From CAZCVI01 sp964502145 (GTDB taxonomy: Bacteria; Acidobacteriota; Aminicenantia; UBA2199), in contig CAZCVI010000046.1 of the NCBI GenBank assembly GCA_964502145.1, positions 1 through 54,042 on the forward strand: a stretch of 54,042 nucleotides of DNA, in the 5' to 3' direction. Of the stretch, positions 1-10,300 are shown one piece after another (the first letter of the stretch is position 1; each line of letters opens with the position of its first letter). Under the pieces are notes generated by a model. The model worked only from the letters and a program-made list of their open reading frames with translations. It was not told where the DNA came from and did no database searches. Made by a program: the position numbers and the translations under genes.

Positions 1-2
1 TC

Positions 3-107
3 GCTGGTGACCATTGGGCGGAAAAAATAATACTAATAGGCTTGGCAATGCTTTTCTTCGCTTTTCGACGATTAAATATAGTTACTGTTCAGAATCCAAA
101 TAAGTAG
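3..107 (+). CDS. C-terminal end of a membrane protein cut by the window edge
   Basis: An open frame enters from the left edge and ends in TAG at 105-107. It gives 34 residues that include a hydrophobic run (IILIGLAMLFFAF) followed by two arginines, the look of a last membrane helix with a short cytoplasmic tail. The stop lies inside the left arm of the inverted repeat that follows. No family can be assigned from so little. It could also be chance reading of noncoding DNA. Confidence 0.35.
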   Translation, partial: AGDHWAEKIILIGLAMLFFAFRRLNIVTVQNPNK

Positions 108-227
108 ACGCGACATCCTTGTCGCATTACCACGCACTGAAGCCCAGTAATGCGACAAGGATGTCGCGTCTACTATATTTGATAAAAACTCATTCGATAA
201 ACCGGTTGACTCTTGCGATTCATGCAT
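72..227 (-). CDS. small ORF with a perfect RBS that reads through the inverted repeat
   Basis: An ATG at 227-225 lies 6 nt after AGGAGG (complement of 234-239). It opens a 51-codon frame starting MHESQESTGLSNEF and then crossing both arms of the inverted repeat to a TAA at 72-74. The strong RBS suggests the first 16 or so codons are the true start of an old gene and that the rest is repeat DNA inserted into it. No function can be recognised. A relic is the likeliest reading. Confidence 0.25.
   Translation of the reverse strand: MHESQESTGLSNEFLSNIVDATSLSHYWASVRGNATRMSRLLIWILNSNYI
103..174. repeat. 28-bp perfect inverted repeat with nested hairpins (REP/REPIN-like)
   Basis: Positions 103-130 and 147-174 are exact reverse complements, separated by a 16-nt loop. 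Each arm contains a smaller palindrome, GCGAC-6 nt-GTCGC, so each can fold alone or the two can pair. This is the architecture of REP doublets mobilised by RAYT-type transposases. No second copy was seen in the window and no transposase lies nearby. It could also act as a bidirectional terminator after the gene at 3-107. Confidence 0.7.
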
Positions 228-296
228 AAAATACCTCCTCAAATTTAGTTATGGGGATATTTTACTCCATCTGAGAGAAAAAAAAGATATGGTTCC

Positions 297-512
297 CTAA
301 GCGCTTACGTTACTATCATCCGGCAAGGGCACCAGTTCCTGCATCGTCCATGTTTTCCTGGTTTGCCGGGGGGCCCAAACAGTGAAATAATGGCCACCTT
401 CATCAGGGGTTTCTCCTATTAATTGGGTATACCCCCTTTCTATCAATTCTGTTCTGGGGGCATAATAATGTATTCTATCATTCACCGGACCATAAGATGA
501 AAAACGTCGCAT
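297..512 (-). pseudogene. N-terminal relic of an AAA-ATPase / PD-(D/E)XK family protein
   Basis: Seventy-one residues match, from memory of the family, the start of the roughly 500-600 aa AAA-ATPase-like proteins of uncultured bacteria (MRRFSSYGPV..., then GGHYFTVWAPRQT.KTW). The Walker A glycine is Arg here (APRQTRKTW), so nucleotide binding should be lost. The frame leaves the family pattern after TWTMQE and stops 14 codons later. An AGGAG sits 6 nt before the ATG, so the start is original. A second relic that looks like the same family's distal part lies at 20516-20743. Decayed, non-functional gene. Confidence 0.6.
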
Positions 513-580
513 GGCAAACTCCTATGTTTTTCAGGTTTTTTATCTGGGCTTAGTGGACAATAGTAAAAGCTTTGGGAAGT

Positions 581-610
581 CCAGAAACCCTTTTTCGAAA
601 GGGTTTCTGG
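581..610. terminator. 13-bp hairpin with TTCG tetraloop
   Basis: Positions 581-593 and 598-610 are perfectly complementary around a TTCG loop. The hairpin lies 33 nt past the stop of the nuclease gene (end 643, minus strand), the expected place for the terminator of the restriction-modification operon. The U tract on the minus strand is poor, so it may instead protect a 3' end. Confidence 0.5.
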
Positions 611-642
611 CCGCCGGAGGCATTGTTTAGGGTGAATCCGGG

Positions 643-1278
643 TTAGTTGGGTTGTGAAAAATCGAAGAACAAGTGGTACAGGTGGATCGGGGGCGTCAGT
701 TCCCGGTCATGTTTGGACTGAAAGCTATGGGGCCACTGGGCGCATTTTTTTTCTAAAAGAGACTCATTGCCACTGGCATAATGGAATTGTTTTACTTTGT
801 CTCTTAGGTTATCCACAATTCTTTTTATATCTCCTTCAATAACAAATCCAATCATCCCAGCCTCGGTGTCGTTTTGACTGTATTTTAACTGGACAAATCG
901 TTTAATTCCTTTTTCAAGGTATTTAGAATCTGCGCATTTGAGCAGTTTGCATTCGATAATAAATTCAAAACCGGGCATAATCAGGGAAATATCTGCCCGG
1001 GTTTGCTCATTCATAGGAGCATTGATCATCTTTTCCCGAATAGGAAATAAAATTTTTAACTGAAATAAATCCTTCGTCAGTGGATTGACCCGCTCAAAAT
1101 CAGCGATGAACATATCTCTGATTTTTTCCTCCAAGCAGGGGGTTTTTGGTATTCGTTGGTAGCTATCAATAAATGCGGCTAAAAAGAAATTCTCGATCAA
1201 TTGCTTCTTGGTTTTGTATTTCTGTTGAAGCTCTTCAATAACTATGAATTGCCCTTTTTTAATCCATGTCATTCTCAA
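643..1278 (-). CDS. PD-(D/E)XK-type nuclease subunit of the restriction-modification unit
   Basis: A 211-aa protein whose start overlaps the stop of the methylase gene by 4 nt (ATGA), so the two are translationally coupled. The central segment RADISLIMPGFEFIIECKLL has the D...ExK layout of the PD-(D/E)XK nuclease fold: Asp in the first strand, then Glu-Cys-Lys about 13 residues later. Helical segments before it and a Lys-rich strand-helix pattern after it fit the fold. Next to an Eco57I-like methylase, the simplest role is cutting unmodified DNA. It could also be a phage-defence accessory nuclease. The family name is not recognised, and the nuclease call rests on the motif plus context. Confidence 0.6.
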   Translation of the reverse strand: MRMTWIKKGQFIVIEELQQKYKTKKQLIENFFLAAFIDSYQRIPKTPCLEEKIRDMFIADFERVNPLTKDLFQLKILFPIREKMINAPMNEQTRADISLIMPGFEFIIECKLLKCADSKYLEKGIKRFVQLKYSQNDTEAGMIGFVIEGDIKRIVDNLRDKVKQFHYASGNESLLEKKCAQWPHSFQSKHDRELTPPIHLYHLFFDFSQPN

Positions 1279-4253
1279 TCCGGTAAGTTCTTAAGTAATA
1301 AGCCGATTTCTTCATTGGCGTCATCCGTGGCTTGAACCAGTGTCCAGTCTTTGAAGTAAGTGCTTTTGATAAGATAAAAGGCGTTTTCTTCGTAAATCTT
1401 AACTTTGTCTTCATTCAGCAACAGGGATAAAAAGCTCTCTTGCATCTGTTGGTGTTTTACAATATTCAAAATTGGAATTTCTCTTTTCTGGCTTTCCGTT
1501 TGAAAGTCAGCTTCTGGAACAATTTGCAACTCTAAAACAGCGCCAAGATGGCGCGAAATGGAATCCGCGGCATTCAGTTTAAATCCATCGGCCAAAACGA
1601 AGGCAAAATTTCTACGGAACCGTTCTACATATACCTGCATATCTTCATGTCGAACGAGCCCATCCTTCTTGTTTTTGCGTTCGACATTCACCCGGAAGAA
1701 CTCGCGCACCATATCTTTCTCGAATTCTAACAAGCCGTATAAATCAAATACGATTTCATCTATCTCATTTTCAAGGGAAGCGGCAAGGGGAGTATTCTGA
1801 GGAGTTTGTTCTAGCTGTTCCACCAATGAGGTTAGTTTTTCTGTTCTACTGTCTATATGATCCAATACCGGTAATGGGAGACTTTCTATATCTATATTCC
1901 GTAATTTCCCCCGCTTTTCTTCACCTTTACCCCATTGGGGAGATATATGAAAAGAGTAGTAGCCCAGAAGCTTGGAATTTATTATCGCCAAGTAAGGGGC
2001 ATAATTGTCAATATATTCCTTGCCTATTCGTAATTTAATACTAACAATATTATCTTTATGAATGACATATTTAAATAGCCTGATACCCTTTAATCTCATG
2101 TGGTGAGCTATTAAAGGACGAACAGGAATCAGAATTCTATTGCCAATAAATATTCTTTCATCTCTCTTTCTTTCTAATGTTTGATTCTTATTAAAGCTTT
2201 TAAACTCCCGTATTATAACATATCGTTGAAAATCTTCAGGTTCTACCAATGGTTTTACGTCAGATTCTCCAATACTCTTCATATTACTTTTAGGTTTGAT
2301 ACCGGAACGACATTCTATGGTAATCTTGGGTTGAATAGACAAACATTTCCTAATAAGCTGGAAATCATCGGGAGAGCCATTAACCAGTATTTTCCAGAGC
2401 GAGTCATATTCCAAGAAGTCTTTTTGCCCAATCTGTTTGATATCTTTCTGGGTATAATGGATCATTTGAAATGTTTCAGAAAATCCTGTTAAGCGGGGTG
2501 ATATGTAAGTGGTTATGTGATCGGTGATTTCTGCTTGATCCATAATAACCACCGCGCACGGTTCACTGGAACCGATAAGAATCTCCTTTTCGTCAACTTT
2601 CCCAATAGATTGTTTTTTAAATAAATCTCTATTTAAATCTGACAGTTCATAAAAATACTTTAGCCTGTACTTTTCTAAGAGTTCTTTCCTGAATTCAAGA
2701 GCGTTGACATTTAAGAAGATTGAATTCTTAACAATTAAGGAAAAAATAGTCAGAGCATCACCCCATTGTCTCACCCGCAACAGAAAAGCTTGTGACCGTT
2801 CATAATTAGAAATACAGTGGTATTCGCTGTTATTATCTATCTGACTCCTTTCTTTTTGATTTTCATGGTTTTGGTCATCGGGAACCGATCCCCAAGGGGG
2901 ATTGGAGATAATGTAATCAAAGGTTTTCCCATGGAAAATGAGGTGATCGGTCAACGCATTGCCGCAAATGAGGGTTTTACCAATTAAGGAAGGAAGTATA
3001 GGATGGGCGTGTTCGATTTGTTGGCGGATAAATTCGGGTTCTTCTGTTTCCAATAAAGCGAGATAAAGGCTAAACGCGGCGATTTGCAGGGCGTGGGCAT
3101 CGATATCAATACCAAATAATCGGGATTCAAGAATTTCTTTCTTTGTTTCGTAATCGGGAGTAACGGGTAAAGCGGCAACCATTTGTTTGAAGCTTTCTAC
3201 CAGGAATGCGCCGGAACCGCAGGCCGGGTCCAACAGGGTGGCGTTGGGATTCTCTTGCCATTTTCCCGCCACGGTTTGGGCTAACATGAACTGGACAATA
3301 AAGGCAGGGGTATAAAAAATCCCCTTCTCCTTTTTGTCCTCGGTTTTAAGAAAGGCTTCATACACGTTGCTGATTAATTGGACGGGTATTTTATCAAAGC
3401 GATAGGGAAATAAATAGCGCTGATCACTGCGATAATCAGAGCTAAAAAAACGTGCCAACTCTTGCAGGTAATCGGGGAGTATTTCCTGCGGGGTGATGGG
3501 TTCATCCTTAAAAATATCACCGTTAATCTTTTGTACTTCATTAAACGCCTTGATTATGGCTTCTGGCGATTGGCTTTTTAGAATATTCAGAAGATAATCT
3601 TTCGTATAAATGCCCCGGTCTTCCAGGTATTTAATAAATAAACAGCGCAGAATTAAGAGGTGAACCACGCGCCGCTCTCCTTTTGTTAACATGTGGTTTT
3701 GCAGGGCAATGAGGTTCAACAACAAGTCTTTATCTACTTCATGAACGGATTTTTGATGCTTTATTACAAAATCGAAAAAACAAGTGGAGTCCAAGGCGTC
3801 TTTCGATATTTCGTTTATGGTCTCTTTGGAGTACCCCGTGGAATTGATGCCATAATTAAAGGTTTTAATATTAATGGTGTTGTTTAGTGGGTCATCTTGA
3901 TTGGGTTTTTCCCTGGCATTGATGATGTGGCATTTTTCATCGGAGACCGCTATAAATACACTCACATTGTTGCGGTTCCAATAATCGCTGTGGATTTCAG
4001 TAATCCAGTCTGTGGTTGGGGTATACACATAGTTTATTGTTACATGGTTGGAGGGAATCTCTGTGGAATCCGATGATTGTATGTTTATGGTATAAGGAAA
4101 ATTAATGGTTTTTCCTTGATTGGTCTGGATTTCGACTAAATTGGCGGAGCGGTCTTTTTCATTGTAACCCAGCGTTTTCAAGAAGAGGCCAAATTTATCA
4201 TAGGGTAGGCGCACGTTGTTTTCCTCCATTGTATTCGTATGAAAGGATAACAT
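1275..4253 (-). CDS. Eco57I-like N6-adenine DNA methyltransferase (type IIG-style)
   Basis: A 992-aa protein with the SAM-binding motif I LLDPACGSGAFL (residues about 340-352) and the catalytic motif IV ISNPPWG (about 445-452), diagnostic of gamma-class N6-adenine methylases of the Eco57I group. A helical domain with the RCLFIKYLEDRGIY pattern precedes the methylase, as in type IIG enzymes. The C-terminal third should hold the target-recognition domain and ends with a helix resembling the usual IDEIVFDLYGL segment. No clear N-terminal PD-ExK motif was seen, and cleavage is probably supplied by the coupled 211-aa protein. The ATG at 4253 has no evident RBS. An in-frame Met lies 8 codons later. 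Confidence 0.85.
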   Translation of the reverse strand: MLSFHTNTMEENNVRLPYDKFGLFLKTLGYNEKDRSANLVEIQTNQGKTINFPYTINIQSSDSTEIPSNHVTINYVYTPTTDWITEIHSDYWNRNNVSVFIAVSDEKCHIINAREKPNQDDPLNNTINIKTFNYGINSTGYSKETINEISKDALDSTCFFDFVIKHQKSVHEVDKDLLLNLIALQNHMLTKGERRVVHLLILRCLFIKYLEDRGIYTKDYLLNILKSQSPEAIIKAFNEVQKINGDIFKDEPITPQEILPDYLQELARFFSSDYRSDQRYLFPYRFDKIPVQLISNVYEAFLKTEDKKEKGIFYTPAFIVQFMLAQTVAGKWQENPNATLLDPACGSGAFLVESFKQMVAALPVTPDYETKKEILESRLFGIDIDAHALQIAAFSLYLALLETEEPEFIRQQIEHAHPILPSLIGKTLICGNALTDHLIFHGKTFDYIISNPPWGSVPDDQNHENQKERSQIDNNSEYHCISNYERSQAFLLRVRQWGDALTIFSLIVKNSIFLNVNALEFRKELLEKYRLKYFYELSDLNRDLFKKQSIGKVDEKEILIGSSEPCAVVIMDQAEITDHITTYISPRLTGFSETFQMIHYTQKDIKQIGQKDFLEYDSLWKILVNGSPDDFQLIRKCLSIQPKITIECRSGIKPKSNMKSIGESDVKPLVEPEDFQRYVIIREFKSFNKNQTLERKRDERIFIGNRILIPVRPLIAHHMRLKGIRLFKYVIHKDNIVSIKLRIGKEYIDNYAPYLAIINSKLLGYYSFHISPQWGKGEEKRGKLRNIDIESLPLPVLDHIDSRTEKLTSLVEQLEQTPQNTPLAASLENEIDEIVFDLYGLLEFEKDMVREFFRVNVERKNKKDGLVRHEDMQVYVERFRRNFAFVLADGFKLNAADSISRHLGAVLELQIVPEADFQTESQKREIPILNIVKHQQMQESFLSLLLNEDKVKIYEENAFYLIKSTYFKDWTLVQATDDANEEIGLLLKNLPD

Positions 4254-4330
4254 AGAAAGATTAATAATGCAATACCTATTGAGGGGGAGGCATTTTTTTG
4301 AACAAGGCCTCAGATATCCAATGGCGGTTG

Positions 4331-7300
4331 CTACCCGCGTTGTAGCTTTTTTCTCTTACCGACAGACTTGTATTGCAGGACTGGTTTGTTTGGGTCCTGG
4401 GCGATTTGGGATAAGATGCTGGTATAGAGAATGGCGATTTTTTCGATGGTGGCGGGGTGGAACAACTGCTTATAATAATTGCACATGATGTTAATACCAT
4501 TCTTGAACTCCATTAAATAAAACACGAGATCAAATTTGGCTTCTTGGACGGATTCGACATGATGGGAAGCGAATTCTTCGAGAGTGGCCTGTTGGCTCTC
4601 ACCGGTATTTTGAAAATTAAAAAACACGGATACCTTGGGATACGGGATGTCTAAAAGTTCAAAGATCAATTCCATGGGGAACACTTGATAATCGAGAATT
4701 TGCATGGTATCCTGATTAATCCGTTGCAAAAAGTCCACGAAGGTTTCTTCCTCGTGAATCTGGGTTCTCATGATCAGGGTATTGACAAACATGCCGACCA
4801 TATCTTTTAAATCTTCATGGGGCCGGGCTGCTCCGGGTAATGCTAAAATAATGTCCCGCTGCTCCCTTAAAAAAGAGAGGAGTAAATGAAACGCGGCCAA
4901 TAAGAGTGTAAACATGGTGGTATTGTGCTGGACTGCCAGTTCCCGCAAGAGGAGGGTGACATCGGGGGGAATTACCCACTGATACCCGGCACTCTGCGCG
5001 GTGGTGCGTGTGCTCTGGGCAGCATCATAAGGTAAATCCAACACGGGCAAAACTCCAGCCAAACGGGGCTGCCAGAATTGCAACACGGGTTGGATAGCCG
5101 CGGGATTCTCCATTAATTTATTGTGCCATACGGCATAATCGCGGTACTGAAGGGTTAAGAGCGGTAGGTGCGGTTCGGTTCCAGCGGCTAACGCTTCATA
5201 AATCTGCGTGAACTCACGCTGGATAACGGCCAAGGACCAACCATCGGAAATTAAATGAAACATGGTAAATACCAAATACTTTTCTGCTTCACTGCACATG
5301 ACCAACAACAAACGCAACAACGGGGCTTGATCCAATTGAAATAACGCCTGACCTTCTTGAAAAATTACCTGGGCTCGTCTCTGCTGCAACTCCTCACCCT
5401 GAAAGGCAGAGAGGTCTGTGCTCGCGAAAACGGGTTTTACTGTTCCCACTGGCGCGATATGTTGCACAATTTCCCCGTCTACTTCACGGAAACTGGTTCT
5501 GAGACTCTCGTGACGATCGACCAAGTGCTGCACCACGGCGGGGATAAGTTCAGTATTGATCTCCTGGGGGAGCTTGGTTGTTTCGGACATGTTAAAGACG
5601 GCGCTATGAGGATTACGGGTATGGAGCACCCATAAGCGTTTTTGGGTATAGGATAATTCATAATAGGGCTGGACGGGTTGCTGGGGAATACAAATAAAAG
5701 GGGTTAATTCCTGCTGGGAAATCTCACGGGCCAACTGGGCGATAGTAGGAAATTGGAACATGGTCTGCACGGGCAAACGAACCTGGAGCTTTTTGTGAAT
5801 ACCATTGATTACTTGGATAGCTTTTAATGAATGACCGCCTAATTGAAAGAAATCACTGGCTGTACCGATCCGCGCGGGTAATATACCCAACACATCGCTC
5901 CAAACCTCTACCAGGATGGCTTCAATTTTAGTGCTGGGGGCTTGATAATGTTCGGCCACTTGTTCGCTGGCTTGAGGGAGAGGTAAGGCACGGCGGTCAA
6001 CTTTGCCGTTCGGGGTCAAGGGAATCTGTTCCATGGGCACAAAAAAGGCGGGAACCATGTAACTGGCCAAACAACTGGATAAATACTCCCGTAATAAAAC
6101 AGTGGTCTGGTGGCTGTCCGTGGCGGTGGTGGTAAAGTACGCGCACAGATCATTGTCTTTCTGGTGGGTACGAAAAATGACGACTGCTTCTTTTACGAGG
6201 GGATGAGCCAATAAGCGGCTTTCAATTTCACCCAATTCCACGCGGAAACCACGAATCTTGACTTGTTGATCCATCCGCCCCAAGTACTCCATTTCCCCAT
6301 TGGCTAACCAGCGGGCGAGATCGCCGGAACGATAATAGCGGTCAAGATGGTCGTTGAAAGAGATAGCGACAAAACGTGCGGCGGTTAATTCGGGGCGGTT
6401 GAGGTAACCACGAGCGACTCCAGCTCCGCCCACGATCATTTCTCCGGGCACGCCCAAGGGCACCAATTGCAGGAACGGGTCGACGATACGGACGGTTAAG
6501 GTAGGAATGGGCACACCAATATTGCTGGTATTGCTGCGCATCTCTGTTTCGCCGATCTCTTTGAAGGTGACATGAACGGTAGTTTCGGTGATGCCGTACA
6601 TATTTATCAGCCGGGTCTGAGGGTATTGTTGGTGCCAAGCCAGTAAATTGGCGGGCTTTAGTGCTTCGCCGCCAAAAATGACATATCTTAAATCATGGGC
6701 GGGTGCGGACTGCTGCAAGGCTTCGGCAGCGAGATTGTAAAAGGCGGCGGGGGTTTGATTCAACACGGTCACACGCTGGGTGATCAATAAATTTAAAAAT
6801 AGCCGCGGGTCACGGGTAATGGCATTGGAAACGATTACTAACAGACCACCGCGCAACAAGGCACCGTACATCTCCCACACGGAAAAATCAAAACATAAGC
6901 TGTGAAACAAGGTCCACCGATCAGAAGAATCAAACTGAAATTGAAAGCGATTGTTAAACATCAACCGCACGACGTTGCGATGCTCAATTAAGGTGCCCTT
7001 GGGTTTGCCTGTGGTGCCTGAGGTGTAGATGACATAGGATAGTTGGGTAATGGGTGTTATGGGAGGAATGGGAATTATGGGAGTTATGGGAATTATGGGA
7101 GAATGGTGATGATTGAGATGAATTGTGGCGCCACTGTCTGCGAGCATAAAATCTTGCCGGGATTGGGGGTAGTCGGGGTCGATGGGCATGTAGGCGCCGT
7201 TGGCTTTTAAGATGGCTAATATGCCGATGATCATGGCGAGGGTACGTTCCATGGTGATGGCGACAATAGAATCTGGCCTGACCCCTTTTTCTATTAATGA

Positions 7301-10300
7301 ATGGGCGAGGTGATCGGCCCGTTCATTTAATTGGCGATAGGTGATACAGGCATCGGCTGATACCACGGCGATATTGTCGGGAGTGCGCTGGGCTTGTTCG
7401 GTGAATAGGCCGTGGATGGTTTTGTCCATGGGATAATCGGCGGTGGTGTCGTTGAAGGTGACCAATAACTGCTGCTGCTCTGCCTGGGATAAAATGGAAA
7501 TACGGTACAATTCCACTGGCGGGTTGGCGATGATGGCTTGTACGATGTTCTGAAAGTATTGGATGAAGCGCTGCATAAACGCGGCAGTGAAAAGGGCGGT
7601 GCTATATTCGATGATAAAAGTTAATCCCGATGGCGTTTCTGTACCGGTGAGGGTCAGATCAAAACGGGCGACACCGGGTTCGAAAGGGAAACTGCCGAGG
7701 GTAAGACCGGGAATCTGCAATTGGCGGATATCCATGTTTTGCAAGACTAACATCACGTCAAACAACGGGTTCCGGCCCGCATCCCGTTTGATTGCCACTT
7801 GTTCCACTAGTTCCTCGAAAGGGTACTCCTGGTTCTCGAAAGCCTGCAAGGTTTTCTCTTTCACTTCTGCTAAGAACGCGGTGAAAGGTTTTTCGCCTGC
7901 CGGTTGGGTACGGATGGCCAGGGTATTGATAAACATGCCGATGATGGCTTCCATATCCACATGCACCCGTCCGGCAGAGGGTGTGCCTACTACAATATCT
8001 TCCTGACCGCTGAGTTTGGCCAGTAAACTGCTAAAGAGTGCCATTAACACCATATAAAGTGTTGCATCGCACGTTGTAGCCACTTGTTTTAATGCCTCGG
8101 TTTGTGGGCTTTCCAATTCAAAGGTGATGGTACTGCCGGTAAACTGTTGCACTGGCGGGCGCGGGTAATCGTAAGGGAGTTGTAAGACGGGAATATCAGC
8201 GGCGGGTGAATACTGGTTGAGCCAGTACTGCTCCTGCTGTTTTAACTCGTCACCACGACGTGGGCCCCGCTGCCATGCGGCGATATCTTTGTATTGGAAC
8301 TTTAACGGCACGGGTTCTGCCCCACTATAAAAGGCGGAAAAATCACGGATTAAAATATCGGTGGATACTCCATCCGAAACAATATGATGCACATCCACCA
8401 CCAACAAGAACTTCTCTTCTGCCAATTGAAATAACCCGACCCGCAAGAGCGGTGCCACTGCCAAATCAAATGGCTGGATAAAGGAAGAAATTAGGGGTGC
8501 GGTTGTGTTCTCAATGTTTTTTACCAGAGCAAACGGCACCTCCCCGTGAATTTTCTGGACGGCTTCTCCAGCAACCATAAAAAAGGAGGTACGTAAACTC
8601 TCATGGCGGGTGATTACTTTCTTAAAAGCCGCTACAAATAAATCTTGTTGCAAATGCCCTTCCACCTGTAACGCCGAACAAATATTATAGACGGTGCTGT
8701 CCGGGTCCATTTGTTGCAACACAAACATCCGGCTCTGAGCGGGCGAACAGGGATAATACTCCCGCTGTTCCACCGGTTCAATCGAATGAAACAACGTGCC
8801 AATGGCTTCTTTCAGGTAGAGAGCCAATTGCCGGACAGAAGGGTGTTTGAAAATAATGGCGAGGGGTACACGCACGGCAAAGGTTTTATGTATGGTAGCG
8901 GTTAAACGAGTGGCTTTTAAGGAGTGACCACCCATATGAAAAAAGTTATCTTCCACGCCAACCTGGGCGTGACCTAATATTTCTCTGAAAATACTTAACA
9001 GTGTTTCTTCCGTTTTATCGCGGGGCGCGGCAATAACCCGCGTGGGCGCAGGGAAACAAGGAACCGGCAAGGCGTTTACATCGGTCTTGCCAGCGATGGT
9101 CTGCGGAATGGAATTTATGGGGATGATAAAGGTGGGAATCATGTAATCGGGCAAATAACGGGTAAGATACTCTTTTAATTCAGTGTCTAATGCGGTAGCG
9201 TCGGTATTCTTGGCCAGAACAACATATGCACATAAACTGGATTCAATGTGTGCCGAGGCGGGGTGAGTTGTTTTTTTAAGTACTACTACCGCCCTTTTTA
9301 TGGCTTCATGGGACAACAAACAATTTTCGATTTCACCCAGTTCAATCCGGTAACCACGGATTTTCACCTGCTGATCACCCCGGCCACAGAATTCAATGGT
9401 CCCATTGGCTAACCAACGGGATAAATCGCCGGTTTTGTATAAACGGTGCGTTTTGGCCCCCAACTGGATGGTGATGAATTGAGTGGCGGTTTGTTCTGGA
9501 TTGTTTAAATACCCGCGGCCCACACCGACACCGCCAATATACAGTTCTCCGATCACACCAATGGGCTGCGGGCGAAGATTGGAATCCAAAATGTATATTT
9601 GAAAATTGGCTAACGGGGCACCAATGGAAACAATCAAGCTGGGTTCCGCGACAATGTTTTGGTCAAAGAGATAAATAGAAGCAATCACGGCACATTCGGT
9701 AGGACCATACATGTTAAGCATACGAAAGTCCCTGTGCCCCTGTTTCTGGAAGAAAGAGACCACAGGTTCCTTGGGCAGGGCTTCGCCGCCCACTATGATG
9801 CGTTTCAGATAGGGACAGAAGGGACGTTCCGAGGCGGATTCGAGCATAATCGACAGGTGAATCGGTGCGCCTTCCAAAAGGTCAATGGCAAATTTGTCTA
9901 AAGCGTTTAATAATAATGCACCATCAGCGCGTACTTCGGTGGGTAATACAATCAAGGCATGACCAAATAACAAGGTACAAAAAAGATGCAACAAGGAGGG
10001 ATCAAAAATAAAAGACGACAACAACCCTACCCGCCACCCAGTGGCAGATAAGGGGAAGATGATTTGGTGCGCGCCGAAAATGGTATTCAAAATAGAAGCA
10101 TGTTCCACCACCACACCCTTGGGACGACCGGTGGACCCGGAGGTGTATATGATGTAGCAGGGGTGCGTGGGGTGGGAGTTATGGGAAGTATGGGAATTAT
10201 GGGAATTATGCGAAGTATGGGAGGGAATGGGAAGGGTATCAAGTAATATGGCTTGGCTGTCATTTAGAATGTAGCGAATGCGATCGGGGGGAAGTTGCGA

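Noticed and set aside
4267..4500. Short frames on both strands at the NRPS 3' end
   Set aside because: They overlap the real end of the NRPS in other frames, have no RBS and no family pattern.
7563..8006. 147-codon plus-strand frame opposite the NRPS
   Set aside because: Antisense shadow of a long GC-richer coding region, composed of Arg/Ser/Thr-rich sequence without motifs.
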